DNA of 64,000 nucleotides from the NCBI GenBank assembly GCA_964017065.1, contig OZ024783.1, forward strand, positions 11,912,313-11,976,312, written 5' to 3'. The notes under the pieces are model-generated. The model ran no database searches. It saw only the letters and a program-made list of their open reading frames with translations, and was not told the DNA's origin. Position numbers and translations under genes: made by a program. The first letter of the stretch is position 1. Every line of letters begins with the position of its first letter. The DNA comes from Haliclona indistincta. Lineage: Eukaryota; Porifera; Demospongiae; Haplosclerida; Chalinidae. Of this stretch, positions 42,862 to 55,742 are shown in pieces.

Positions 42862-44656
42862 AATACATCACATTTTATTGTTGTATCAATAATGTATTAA
42901 AATTGTCCACACTGTCATGGAGGAAAATAATTCCAATAGTAATTGCGGCTACAAATAGACGTCAGAAGGTTATTAATAATATAACTTTCTTGCTTATTGT
43001 TTGTTTTGTCTAGTTATGGTATTTTCTTGTAGTGCTTCTACCCTTTGATACTCTTATGTTGTCACACATACTCACCTTGCAAACATCTAGTCATTATTCA
43101 GGCATGTAATCTAAAACAGCATGTCGACAGAGAGAAACAAGTACCTTTCCCATGGAGGTTGTTGGCAGTTCAGTAAGCAAATGTGCATCGATGCAAAGGT
43201 CTTTAAGCCTGTTTTGATGGGATAGCTGCAAAACCTGCAGCCAGTCAATCTTGCTAATAATTACAATCCACATAAGCAGTGACTGAGGGGTTGAGAACAA
43301 GTAAAATGAAATGAGACAAGTCTGGGACCAAACTTATGCAGAAGTCTACCATCAAATTGAACTAGGTGTTGACATTGACTAAAAGAAACATGGCTCAAGA
43401 ACGACTATTTAGATGATAGCAACCCGTCTTTCATCATGGTTAATTCCTTCCTGGGTGGAGAAACCAATTTAATATTTAGCAGAAGGAATGTTCGTTAATC
43501 TGTTGTCGGAAATTTTAGGTAAACTGAAGATGTAGAATATTGCTGTCTCATGCAATTTTACTAAACAAACAGCGCCATGCTGCTCCGGTGTTTCGACTGT
43601 TACCTTCCCTATCCCACAGTGGAAACCAGTTCTACTGTGCATTCTCATTTTTCTGTGCAAATTTCTGATTTACCCATTGCAACTCCTTATCCAATACCAA
43701 CTGGAAATCTTACAAACTTCAAAAAATATAAATGTGCTAAATTATAGTGTAGCTCGTTAATGTTATTGTTGCTTGATTTTTCCGTATAGGAAAAAATTTT
43801 ATGACTCAATCCTGCTAGCAGCAAAAATATAGCTGCGAAGAGGGAATGGCTACTGTCTTTGCAAAACTTGTGAAAGAACAGAGAACAATCAGTGCTAGTA
43901 TGCAGCACTTGTACCTGTTACATGTACCTGTTTGACAATAATAATAATGCATAAGTGGGTGTAGTAAATTTCAATTTCTGAACTGCATTTTTAACTTTAA
44001 AAATCTGCACCCTGCTAGGCGTATAATTATGTAGAACCGCCACAACTTGTCTGGTGCACATTATTAGTCTACCGGTTTCGAGCAATCAGATTAGCTGGAG
44101 GTCATGTGAATCGAGCCCACGATATCTGAGATATGAATGCAATATGGTGGTACTTGGAGGCATGGTAACAGCTGACATCTTATAGTTTTTTCACAAAACA
44201 ACTCCCTGTCACGAATCCTAATCCTTTAGTTAGAACACTGCAGGCAGGTGGATAACAATGATGCATATCAAGTGAAAGAATCCTGTAATATTGTTATCAA
44301 GATAATCATAGTACAGTTATCTAATCATCTTTTGATCATATTTAATTTCTTCCTGTTTACTGGACCTGACTGGACATATTTGAACCTGTTAGCAGCCACA
44401 ACTCTGCATTATTAGTAGTTGTGTTCTTGTGTAAAAAATGTAGGATTAAAATTGCTATTTTTAGATACCAATAGCTCTGCAATGAAATGTATTTGCTAAC
44501 TTAAGCAGTTGGTGTTTAATGGCTGCTTTGTTCCTGTATAAAACTTCATGCAAACTAGCTGATGCACAATGATAGCTAGCATAAGATAGCAATATATAAC
44601 ATAAGATCTCAGTGATAGCTAGCAGATAACTAGCATAAGTATTTATTCCTAGCGAA
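42862..44656. other. Intergenic, possible orphan exon only
   Basis: 1.8 kb, AT-rich. On the minus strand, 43094-43282 after an acceptor-like CCCCTCAG reads an open frame ending in a stop (SLLMWIVIISKIDWLQVLQL). Two further open stretches at 43469-43660 and 43687-43908 have no recognisable domain. They could be a decayed gene. A short direct repeat of GATAGCTAGCA/AACTAGCATAAG lies at 44570-44640. Confidence 0.4.
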
Positions 44657-45292
44657 ATGCAGCATTTTCTCGGATTCATACTTTTAACAGTTCTTCTCTT
44701 CCAAGTCAATGCTACGAACACAACTACCCTGGCCTTGAATCTACCTACCACATCAACTCCATTGCCTGTCACAGTATCAGTTACCACATGCACAAGTGCA
44801 AATTCTGTGAACTTTACTCCTGAGGATGATCGCCCAAGTACAAGTTTTCGTATTGGACCAACTCCTCCTCCTCCAGTACCAAAAAATATACCATGTGGTA
44901 AGTGCTGAAGTTTGATGTCACTTGCATGCTTATAGTTGTATGTAGCTAAAGCAATTTGCAGAAACCACTGCATGAAAAATAATTGCCGAGATGGAAACTG
45001 TGTCAATGATGTTTGCAAATGTGAGCGAAAAAATTGCCGAGCTCCTGAAATTTCCTGCAGCTGCAATGGTAAACTGAGGCAGTGATTTTGGTAATAAGGA
45101 TTATACAATGATTTATGTTCCCTGCAGCCAATAAAAGAGATTCTGCTTGTAACGAACACTGCAAGTCACAAGGCTGCAGGCTAGGAGAATGGTCAGTGGT
45201 TTTCATGCATGAATTGTCACAAGTGAATAATCTCTCCAACAAATTACAGTGCGTCTACCAGTCCTGTTCAATTTTGCAGTTGTGAGGATTAA
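44657..45292 (+). CDS. Secreted protein with two cysteine-stabilised domains
   Basis: Four exons, 44657-44897, 44952-45068, 45128-45191 and 45250-45292, join in frame to 154 residues. A signal peptide (MQHFLGFILLTVLLFQVNA) is followed by a Thr/Pro-rich spacer with likely O-glycosylation and a PTPPPPVP run. Two cysteine domains then occur: C-x3-C-x4-C-x4-C-x4-C-x-C (residues ~84-106) and C-x3-C-x4-C-x4-C-x8-C-x-C (~128-152). The C-x3-C plus C-x-C pairing is the signature of the cysteine-stabilised alpha-beta fold of defensin-like peptides. Placement there is inference. An extracellular antimicrobial, signalling or adhesive role is possible. I recognise no named family. Each domain is bounded by phase-1 introns. 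Confidence 0.72.
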
Positions 45293-45383
45293 ACAAAAGT
45301 CAATAAAAAATGCATGCAGTAAAGATACCGTAATTATGTAGATAAAAATTGTGTAATTATTCGTAAATGAAGAAATTTTTGTA

Positions 45384-45749
45384 ATGTCGAGTCCTCGGTC
45401 GAATCGTAGCAGAGTTCGTTACAGTAAGCTACATTCTAGCAGTCCCGTTGCGTTCATTCAAGAAAAACATGACGATGTATACTCTGAGGACTTATACTAT
45501 ACAGAAAAAAATGAAAAGTTGCCGCTAAAATCTATAATCATTGCTATTCTCCTCTTTCTCATCGGCTCATTTCTACTGACCATTGGCGGGCTTATGATCG
45601 GAGGTATAATAGGCCACAGCTCTGAAGGCGCAGTTCCGTTGCTAGTACTAGGAGGGATTACTTTCCTGCCGGGCTTTTACCATCTGCGTCTTGCATTCTA
45701 CGCGTGGAAGGGCTACCTTGGTTACTCCTTCAGTGACATACCAGATTGA
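45384..45749 (+). CDS. TMEM230: TMEM230 two-pass membrane protein, intronless
   Basis: 121 residues, matching the usual length. Short cytoplasmic N-terminus with KVRY-like start (RVRYSKLHSSS), then two membrane segments (IIIAILLFLIGSFLLTIGGL and VPLLVLGGITFLPGFYHLRL). The family signature FLPGFYHLRLAFYAWKGYLGYSFSDIPD region follows at the C-terminus. TMEM230 acts in vesicle traffic on endosomal and secretory membranes. No intron here, although neighbours are intron-rich. The stop codon TGA overlaps AATAAA (45749-45754), so the 3' UTR must be very short. Confidence 0.92.
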   Translation: MSSPRSNRSRVRYSKLHSSSPVAFIQEKHDDVYSEDLYYTEKNEKLPLKSIIIAILLFLIGSFLLTIGGLMIGGIIGHSSEGAVPLLVLGGITFLPGFYHLRLAFYAWKGYLGYSFSDIPD

Positions 45750-46026
45750 ATAAAATGCAGTCTACGAGCTGAGAATCGAGGAATTGCAAGCTTTGGGTGA
45801 TACTGGAGCAAGTCCTAGCTATGAGAAAAGACGGTCGTAATTATTATAGTGTCACTAATAGTGAGTATGTTCCTGCTATATTAACTTTTTAAAGTTAAAC
45901 GGTGACAATCTTGCATGTTTGGGGCGGGGCTAGACTCAGTCAGGAAATAGCTGGGTTGTTCGACCTCTGCTGTTGTTCCGCTCTCGGAGCTTGAAGCTAC
46001 TAGCAGTTGCCGTGCTTACGCTCGCC

Positions 46027-49000
46027 ATGGCGCAGATCACTAATGGCAGGGAGCAGGTATCGTTGCAGAGACTGGATTACGGTCCGACTCGACGTGCTAA
46101 AGCCAGCGATTCTGTAAAGCAGGTATGCCGCAGGTGTGAGCAGGGCACAGCCCTGTATGCTTTGTGCATGCATGATTGCGCTATATATATAGTAGACATG
46201 CTTTTTTGAATCTAATATAGCTTTTGGTTGTACAGAATAAATGTTCTACATGACATAATGTAGTTTGAACAAGTTCGTGCACCCTCAGCTTGTATTACTA
46301 CCAAGCTGATTCACTAGCTCTGTCTTTATAGCTGTTACAAGCTGCCCGTGATGGACGAGAGGACGTGGTGAGAAGATGGCTGCAGACCTGTCCTGAGAGT
46401 AAGAAGAAGAGCCTGCTTGATCTCAAGGATAAGCATGGATTTGCTGCTGTTCACTATGCTGCACGATTTAATCGTTACAAGATCCTGTATCTACTCCTGT
46501 TGGACGAAGCAAGTACGTTATCACAGTACACAGCAATATATAACAATGACCACATATTCAAAACAGGCACGAGTACCTAGTTTAAAGATGCAGTGTTTAT
46601 TGTGAAAATAAACAGCACCGTAGAAGAATTGTGTGTGTATAACATCATAATAGATTATTATCTATAATAACATGCATGTATATCTGACTGGTTCTACTTG
46701 CACTTGACAGCTGTTAATTAATGCTTGTGTCATCATGCAGGGCTCATAAATTTGAGAATTGGGTACTGTAGAAAATAATATTTGAGAGCGTCAGCAAATG
46801 ACTGAATTCATTTTGTTGCTCCGCATGTGTATTATGTATAGGTTATTTCATGCCTACCTAGTGTGTATAGGAAATACACGAGTGAATGTGCGATAACACC
46901 GAGGGCGTAGCAGAGGGGTCATTCACACATTCACTAGCTTGTGTTTTCTATACACATGCACAAGCCAGGCATGTTTATATCCCAGTTCAAAATGTGCTGA
47001 CTCATCATTCTTGTTACATTCATCCATGGTTTGAGAGTATCTCATATTTTTTATTATCGTTAGTAAGCAGATAAGCTATGACCGCTACTACAGTACTGTA
47101 TAATCAGTCCTGCCGGTGGAGGTCAAGTACACCTGGCCTATTTTTTACCCGTATTCTGATTGCCAAAGGCAAAAAAGTTGTCAGATTCACAATTATTATA
47201 ATGTGATAACTTTTTAACCTGTGACCAAAGATATTCTAATGTGTATGCAATATACACACGTAGAACAGCCCTTTGTGATCTTTGGTCAACTGGGATACAT
47301 TATTTTTCTTGACATTTTAGAATTGCCAAATTTGTAGTTCACATTTGCATAGTCACAACACATAGTGCAACAGTGTTCTTGCCTTTATGTATACTATAGA
47401 GACCAAGTTGTTGCAAATGCATGAGCTTACCAAAATTGTGTGGATAACTCAATCAACTGAGATCTAGCTTAATTAGTTGACTCTTATAACCATTACTATA
47501 GATCCTGAAATGCCAACTGATGAGGGGCTTACTCCACTACACTATGCTTCCCGCTATGTGCCACTCGTACAAGGAGATACCGATGAGAACCCCTCAACTC
47601 CGACTACTGAATCTGAAGGGTCAATAGCAGCCATTACTCTCTCCTCCTCTAGCCAGAAGATGATGAAGCTGCTTGTTAATCACTATTCTGTTGATGTAAC
47701 TGTGATTGACTCGTTCGGTTACACACCACTTCACTATGCTAGTGCACGTGGAAATCGTGCTGCAGTTGAAATACTGCTTACATCTAGGAAAGTTGAGGTG
47801 AATGCTACCGACAAGCAACAAAATACACCGTTGCATATGGCCTGTCGTTTGGGAGACCCTTGGATCGTCGAGAAGCTGTTGGATGCTGAAGCTAATATCC
47901 TTCATGGCAATGAAGAAGGTGTAAATCCGTTGCATGTAGCATGTCAAGAAGGGCTGTCTGAAATTGTCAACTTGATCATGCGGAAGTGCCCAGAGAAGCA
48001 TGACAAGTTAGTCAGGCGTGTTGATAACGAACGCAACACACCTCTCCATCTTGCTTGCGGAAGTGGTGAAGTGGAGATTGTTCGCGTGCTTCTTCTATAC
48101 CTCGCCGATCCTATAGCCCAAAAGATCTACGATGTGTCACCACTCCACATAGCTGCTAAAGAAGGCTACACCGACATAGCTGATATGCTGCTACAATACG
48201 AGCAGACTAAGCTGGATACAGCGGATGACGATTCCGAGACACCTCTTCACTATGCTGTCAAACACAGTCAGGATGGCATGATTCGTTTCCTTTTAGACAA
48301 GTGAGTTTACAGCAAATAGACAGATTATGAAGACTGTACATGTATTTCAACATTATTTGTATGACAAGATAAAATTATGTTCATTATGTTTACTAAGTAA
48401 GGCAACACTGAGAGATTTGGCTCTTAAAGATGTAAGGGTGTCTGTCTAATACATGTGTGCATTGTAAGGTTTAGTCTCAACTATCTAACCTGTGGTGAAT
48501 ACCCAATTTGATTTGTATGTCTAGATCAAGCACATTATCTTAGATCACCTACTATTGAACAGCTTCACTAATTTAAGGTGTTGTCTTGTTTAATCTCAGG
48601 AAAGCTGACATAGAATCTCAAGATGTGAATTCATACACTCCTCTTCTCACTGCTGTTGCTCAAGGCCAGAAAGTGTCCATGGAGGTGTTACTAGAACGTG
48701 ACGCAGTAGCAGATGTGTTTGATCGTGATGGCAAGAGTATAGTCTATTTAGCCGCTCAAAACAATCATGAGGCAATACTGGAGGTTAGTCAACATTATAC
48801 AGATCAATGCATGTAGACTCACTCACTCACCCTATCACTCACCCACTCGCTCGCTTGCTCACTCACTTACTCACTCACTCACTTACTCACTCACTCACTC
48901 ACTCACTCACTCACTCACTCACTCACTCACTCACTCACTCACTCACTCACTCACTCACTCGATCTTCATACAGAGTCTCATTGTTGGTAAATACCATCAC

Positions 49001-52000
49001 ATTGGTGCTAGACTGAGTCGAACCTCAGATACTGCTAACAACACTCCACTACACATTGCTGCTCTCAAAGGGCACGTGGAATCTGTCAAGGTACTTTAAA
49101 CTTGCATATGCGTGTGTATGTGTATGTGTGTGCAAAAATACTGTCATAAGAGCTATGAGCAATTATTACTGTCCCAAATCGATCCATTTGCTACATGTAT
49201 ATGTATCATAAAAGGATGTTCACACACATTTTGTGTTCTTTGAAGTCTAACTGCATCTGTATTTCTCAGATTTTGCTTCAATCAAAAAAAGTAAGGCCAG
49301 ATGCTCCAAACAGATTTGGCCAGACGCCAATGCACCTTGCTGCAAAGACAGGCTACACCAAGTGAGACAATTTCTTTACTGAAACCTCACAATCATTTCC
49401 TGTTTTGGCAGGGTTGTCAAGGAGCTGATACGTAAGAAGAGGCTACTGATTTATGATGAAGATGACGACTCTAATACTCCACTACACATTGCCTGTATCA
49501 ATGGTCACTATGACGTAGCCAAGCTGTTACTAGACAGCAAATCAGATCCTGATGCTAGGTACAGATATCACAATAACACATGCTGTTTACTAGACATCAA
49601 CTGAGTCTTCAGGAGTGTATAACGAGCATCCAACTCGGTTCTAAAGTCCGGCGCTTGTGCTGCAAACACCTTAAGGTGTTTTCTGGCCGTATAAGATGGC
49701 AGTCATGGTTCTGAACGCTTGCTTATTTTAGTTGGAAAGAATCAGGACGAAGCATGGATGAATGTAAACATAGGAAATAGCGAGCCACAATGTGCGAAAA
49801 ACGGCCCCAAGTTCCAAAAAGCGACAGCGCAGATATGCTGCTGGTCTATTATTGTGTGATAATTGGAATAGCTGTGCATTCTAAATAATAATTTTAAGAG
49901 ATAGACATGGTTACACACTATTTTTCACTCAGAAATGTCATCAGTTGGACTCCATTGGATTGTGCTGCTCAGGGAGGATGGTCCAAAGTGATACAGCTTC
50001 TCATTGATGCTGATGCTGATCTGGAACCACTCGACACTAATCACGTATGAATAGCAGCACACAAACACACAAAACCAGACGGACAGGCTATGCACCATGA
50101 GCTTTTGAGTTTGTATTATTATGCATGTATCGTAAATCTTGAAAAGACGGCGCCTTTCTTGAATAGACAACTCCCTTAAATTGATGCCTGGAGTCAGCCC
50201 GGCCGGAAGTAAAATAATTATATTGATTTGAGAATGAACTCATATGGAAATAGGCACCCTCCTAAAAATCTTGCTTAAGAAATAGACGCCCGGGCTTTTA
50301 TTTAAGGATTTACTGTTTGTTTTATTATAGTTCCTTGTGTCTATTATTTTGTTTGTAATTGTAGCAACATGTGAAAACATGTAACAAGTGCTTAAAAATG
50401 TTATTCAGGTAACTCCGCTGCAACTGGCTTGCCAGGAAGGTCACCTGAATGTTGTGGAGCTGCTCATGAGCCAAGGAGCACAAGTGTCTCGTACTAATGA
50501 CAGTGGATTGAACAGCTTGGACATCGCCATTGAGAATGGGCACAAGTAAGTGAAGAGAAGGAGGAATGTCCTCTCTTCACATACCTGTGACTAGAGATTA
50601 GAGTGTTAAAATGTGTTGAGATAGAGGTGATATTTGAGTGACGTTTATGTCTCTATAGAGACGTTGTTCTTGCTATCATAATGAGCAATCAATGGAAGAG
50701 TGCTCTGAGGAACAGAACTACACTCCCCAATGGTAGAGAGACCACACCCACCAGGAGACTGATCAAGAAAATGCCTGGTAAGCAAAATATAGAGACTAAA
50801 TTAGTGCGTGTAGTTTCACGCAATGTTATGTTTCCATTGGCTAAAAATTTATGAGTTTTCCAACTTTCTTTACTGCAATATTTGCATGTTCCACGTTGCT
50901 AATTTTCGTGATTATGTCCAGAAGACTAGAATTTTTATTTTAGAGTTACTATGCAATTTCATATGGTTGGTCCTGTACTACAATACCTTCCACAGCGCTG
51001 GCAGAGGTCATGTTCACACGCTGTGTCACTACCAATGAGAAGGATGGAGTGAGCAAGGACGACAAGAACTTCAAAGTGACCTTCAACTATGAGTTTCTTG
51101 AAGATGACAGAGACCCCAAGCACTATCTGCTTGGCCGTTCGTTCACCAAAACTTTCTCTCGGTATGCCCATAATAATTTGTGGAGCATAATCTTTTATGA
51201 TGCTACAAGCGCAATACAAGTAAATTTGGTGCACTTAATTTTTACAAATTGTTCTGTTTGTGAAATTACAAAAATTATTGTAAACTAGCCTTTACAGAGG
51301 AACGTACAATGTGAATATGTAGCAGTAACGGATGATCTGAAAATTATGCATACTTATCTGCTGTTAGCAAGAAACTTCTGTAATGCACCGAGCAGCGGAA
51401 TTTATGTTGTAGTATTACCATTGTGAAATTACAACCTCCTGTTGGAGTCCAGATGTGTTTTACTTTTCTTATGTCACAGCAATGTTGGGGTTAGAAACAG
51501 TGACAAGGAAATGGGTCGAAGGGGCAGTGACAGTGAGTCACTTGCTCATCTGTTCAAGGACTCGCCTAAAGACGAGTGGAAGACTGGCAAGGGTGGGTTC
51601 GAGAACAAATGGGGACCAGAAGGGTTCGTGAAGAAACTCCATCCACTGAGTCTGCTGGTGAGTGATAAGTTAACGTCAGTAAAACAGTAGAGGAAAAGTT
51701 TCACTTGTACAAAACTTTTAACGCAGCGATTGTCGTACGATCGGATTGCTCGAAGCTGCCTTGCTTGAAACTCTCTTGTTGTACTAGCCTAGTACACTAA
51801 CTGCGCTTCAAGCGAGGCTGCTTCGAGCAATCCGATCGTACATGTACTATTTTAAAAAGAACGAACAATTGTATTGTACAAATAAATACGAAACAGAAAC
51901 TATATTCTGTACATACCTTGGACAATATCTGTACATTTCATTTTTCTCAGGTTGACTCAAACCAAACAGACCTTCTCAACCACTCTCTGGTGACCAGTCT

Positions 52001-52377
52001 GTTGAACTACAAGTGGATCCACTATGGGCAGTATGTCTACCTCGGGAACATACTCATATACCTGCTGTTTCTAGCATTCATCACCTCCTTTGCCCTCGTA
52101 GTACCTGCGCCGAATTCACAAATTTGTAAGTACAGAATCAAACACAACAGCATCTTTTGAATGATTTATTCAGGTAGGGTTGCTAACAATTTGACGATTT
52201 TGAGTTCTCTGATGACAAATGAGACTGTAATTGATGTCTGCCGGGCACAAGGTAAGCAGTATAACCTCTGCACTTTGTCAATTTTTATAATTTTTTTCTC
52301 ATCATTGCTCTCTCTCTTTCTCTTTCCGCTCACTCTCTCCTCCATCCTTTCCTCCTTTTCTCATTTCCTCACTCTCT

Positions 52378-52449
<72 letters not shown>

Positions 52450-55047
52450 TCACTCACTCATTCTGTTCCTAAGGTTTTAATAACCACAGGGAAAATTTTC
52501 TCTACCTCAGTGCAATAATGACGATAATATTTGCTGCTATCAAGCTCATCTTTGAAGGCTTCCAACTCATCAAGCTTCGTCATCGATACCTTCTGGATTG
52601 GGTCAACTATCTTGAAATAATGCTGTTCACTTTCAGTATTATTTTTGCTTTTGTGTTTCTGAATCCTTGTCTATGTCCAACAAGCTGGCAATGGCAGCTA
52701 GGAGCAATAGCTTTGTTTCTGTCATGGATATCGCTAATTATTATCGTCCGCAAGTTGCCTTTTATTGGTATCTATGTTGTGATGTTCATTGATATTTTCT
52801 ACACGTTCTGGAAAATGGCTCTACTTGCTTTGCTACTTATTCTCTCATTCTCGTTCTCTTTCTACATGCTGTTCAATGACCCTACAACTACCAATGGGGT
52901 GAGCAATCATTACTTGCACTAGCGTTTGCATGGTCATTCTTATCAATAATGAAGAACCCTACCATGCTGACCCAATTGTAAATCTCTGATAGTATGAAAA
53001 CTGACTGAGTTGCTGCATCATCCAGAATAGTATTGTTCGGCTGTATAGCAGGAAACTTTGCGGGAGAACTTTCACATATTACAACTACATGTATTTTATC
53101 CACAAAAGTCTTTTTTTTAGTGACAAAATAGGCCGTTTGTGAAAATAATTTCTCCATCACACATTCGCAAAAAATTTCTTGCTATACATTGTACAGCTTA
53201 GTTTTGAGAGACAATGATTATTGCAATGACAAAGTACATGTAGCTCTGCAAATATTTTGTTATTCAACCTGTTACTTCCATTTTGTAGAGGTTTCCGTTC
53301 ATGGACATATGGCGTTCTGTCGTCAAGACCATGACGATGACTACAGGAGAATTTGAGTTTGACACAACGTTCCGTCAGTGTGGTGATGAGTGTCCAGTCG
53401 AGCTACAATATGCTCCAGCATCCTTCATACTATGGATTGCCTTCATTATTCTCATGCCCATTCTACTGACAAACTTACTGGTATGTGAATCAGCTACACT
53501 AGACCTTCACTAAGTTGAACTTTGCTACTCTGAAATCCGCTAATAGTTTTCTCTATTAGTGCGGTACCAAGGTGTTCGGATTAGCGAGGGTCTACTGTAC
53601 TATTGCGTAGAGCCAGTATTTTTCGCGGTATAAGATTTCACTTAAAAAATTAGCAGCAGGTACTTCATTTTAAATTTTAACAAGTGCAAGCTACACAGTG
53701 GAACCCCTCTTAGCGGACATCCCTCTCCAGAGAACACCCTCTCTATAATGGACACTTTTGTTGGTCTCAATGGTAGAGAGGTTCCACTGTACATTAAAAG
53801 CTACAATATGTCACATTACCATTTGCAGAAAGCAAATCTGAAATGGTGAATGGTGTAGCTTTGTGAATTATACCACTGCATAATATGAACACCACGCACG
53901 GTAGTCAGAGCTGATGTGTTTCACTGCTGTTTATTTGTCCTTTTTAGGTTGGTCTAGCTGTTGATGATATCAAGGGTATTCAGCAGGCGGCTGTACTGAA
54001 GAGACTAGCATTGAGGGTACACATACACACTTATTTTATAACACACATCATCAATGGATTCTTTTTCTTTTCCTAGGTTGAGCTGACACTCTCTGTTGAA
54101 GAGCTGTTACCGAAATATATTCGCCGTCGTCTCATCGTTGGTCGCAGAACTGTCTACCCAAACAGAAAGCTGAACTTGGGGGAAAAGTTGTGGTATAACG
54201 TATTTAAAGCAGTTCGTTTTGACTCAATCGAGAACATCTCCAACACACTCAACCCACCACTGGTAAGAAATACAACTAACATTCAAAAGTAATACTGTCT
54301 ACTAAGGATATATGATTTTTAACGTATGAAGGTGATGAATATGCTTTCACATTAGCATTTGCAGAAAGCACACAAGCTTGAAATGCTTGTACCTATCATC
54401 ATTCTATAACATCTAGGGTGACCTATCACCACAGGGCAACTGTCCTAGTCATTGTCATTGTAGACAGTTACTAGTGTAACTGTCTAAGTCACATACTAAC
54501 ACTCCTATTGGAGAGCCAAAAGAATGAAAATATAGAAATGCTATTATGAAAGTTATGATAGCATGATATGATTACACTTCAGGCAGGTTTCAGAAAATGA
54601 TTTAATTAAAACACCTTTCCTTTTCAAATGTCATAGTCTATAATCTCTTTACCACTGTTATGCCTTGACCATTGTTAGAATTATTACACCAGCACCATTA
54701 TGCATGGCTTCTTCCTTTACAATTAGGAACCAGTTGAGGAAGTACAAGAGCAGAACAACAAGCTGGCTCTTAAGGTAGACTCCATGCAGGAGACTATCAC
54801 CACCATGGCTAACACTCAGGATAACCTCATCTCTCTCATGCGTGCTCTGACAAAACACAGCGGAATTGAAGTCGACGAAGAGGATGGAACATTCACTAAG
54901 ATACACTCCCACACTCCTCTTTCTCCAGTTCCTCAGCGACCTCGTTCTCCAGTTCGTAGAAGCCCTTCTCCGTCACCTGAAACAAGCAGGAAAAAACCTT
55001 TCGATCCAACAGAATCTATTGATCTTTCTGACATAGTTAAACTGTAG
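46027..55047 (+). CDS. TRPA1-like: TRPA-type cation channel
   Basis: Nineteen exons: 46027-46122, 46332-46512, 47502-48300, 48600-48783, 48974-49090, 49270-49361, 49412-49558, 49933-50044, 50409-50545, 50659-50777, 50996-51161, 51480-51657, 51951-52125, 52174-52251, 52474-52898, 53289-53480, 53948-54016, 54077-54262 and 54727-55047; 1257 residues. A long N-terminal ankyrin array (~35-620, a dozen or more TPLHxAxxxG repeats; one has a ~35-residue Ser/Thr insertion) precedes six membrane segments. S1 is near 810-830, S2-S5 in the 52474 exon, a pore with MTMTTGEFEF near 1015-1025, and S6 near 1040-1063. The cytoplasmic tail ends in a helical then Ser/Pro-rich segment. TRPA channels are nonselective cation channels sensing irritants or temperature. 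The specific modality cannot be read here. Confidence 0.92.
46513..47501. other. TRPA intron 2
   Basis: One kilobase, with a foldback at 46860-46973 (GTGTGTATAGGAAATACACG against its near-reverse). Nothing else recognised. Confidence 0.6.
48823..48961. repeat. (CTCA)n microsatellite
   Basis: About 30 near-perfect CTCA/ACTC units in a TRPA intron, ending 13 bases before the acceptor of the next exon. Confidence 0.95.
49559..50408. other. TRPA introns with a decayed inverted repeat
   Basis: Besides exon 49933-50044, 50130-50310 has facing sequences GTAAATCTTGAAAAGACGGC and (reversed) GTAAATCCTTAAATAAAAGC. These are a probable old foldback element. No gene otherwise. Confidence 0.45.
51735..51842. 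repeat. Foldback in TRPA intron
   Basis: TACGATCGGATTGCTCGAAG (left) and its reverse complement (right), with further arm similarity (TTCAAGC). Arms ~40 bases around a ~25-base spacer. Confidence 0.8.
52380..52462. repeat. (CA)n-(CTCA)n microsatellite
   Basis: About 32 CA units then four CTCA units, just before the acceptor of the exon at 52474. Confidence 0.95.
53481..53947. mobile_element. TRPA intron with two pogo-like fragments
   Basis: 53696-53789 is a short MITE with ends CAGTGGAACCCCTCTTAGCG and (reversed) CAGTGGAACCTCTCTACC. About 53505-53604 holds another end of pogo/Tigger type, read reversed TACAGTAGACCCTCGCTAAT. Related to copies at 929 and 13201. Confidence 0.65.
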
Positions 55048-55412
55048 ACAGCAGCCAGTTATATTGTTACTTCATTCTAGATAGAGAAAAATAGACAAAA
55101 GTAGTGAGTGATAAGGAAAAGTCATTACTAGTTATACAAGTTATTGCTTGAACATTTTTATTTGTGAAATGTAGAAACTAAATTGCAGTGCTTTATTTTT
55201 GATAATAATTCTGTTGTGGTGATTTTGTGCATGTAAATAAGGAGGGTCTACGGTATTACAGTCATAATTGTGGTAACATGCCTCAATCAATAGCCACAGT
55301 CCCTCTTTGGTCATGAATTATGATCAATAATACAACCACAATGTTTTATGTCTGTGTGAATGTACACTAACGCAATTATGTAACAATGAAGCAGTGTGGG
55401 TGTGAGAACTAA

Positions 55413-55742
55413 ATGAGTCGGTCGATCTTCGAGTCGATTAAATCTTCTCAGAAAGATACAATGGAAACAACAGCTACCGAATGGAGAGATTATGTGCAGG
55501 TCAGAGCAGACAGCAAGAGTTTATAATAATTTATTCTTGCAGACAATGATACCTTGATCTAGCATTGTTATAAAACAACAGCTCTTCAACCCCTGTACAT
55601 GCATTATGTACAGTACTTTAGATGCATTACGCATGTACATTGCTTATGTTCATGTACATATGTCTTTTCAAAATACTCATTCTAGGACTGTGATGCATTG
55701 TGCAAAAAAATTGTTATGGGAAAAGAACGATGTAAGACGTGA
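55413..55742 (+). CDS. Possible small two-exon gene, 47 residues
   Basis: Exon 1 55413-55499 (MSRSIFESIKSSQKDTMETT then ATEWRDYVQ) ends in CAG|GTCAGA. Exon 2 starts after TTCTAG at 55686 (DCDALCKKIVMGKERCKT) and ends at TGA 55740-55742. The joined frame is open and hydrophilic with three cysteines. No family recognised. It could be a real microprotein or the remains of a larger gene. Confidence 0.3.

Noticed and set aside
44461..45159. 232-codon minus-strand frame
   Set aside because: Antisense to the spliced cysteine-rich gene, whose signal peptide, splice sites and cysteine pattern are far stronger.
45973..46026. Extension of the TRPA frame upstream giving an apparent signal peptide
   Set aside because: The upstream start would be TTG. 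The first ATG (46027) gives a normal cytoplasmic N-terminus ahead of the ankyrin repeats.
48807..49016. Frames made of HSLT/THSL repeats
   Set aside because: Translation of the CTCA microsatellite.
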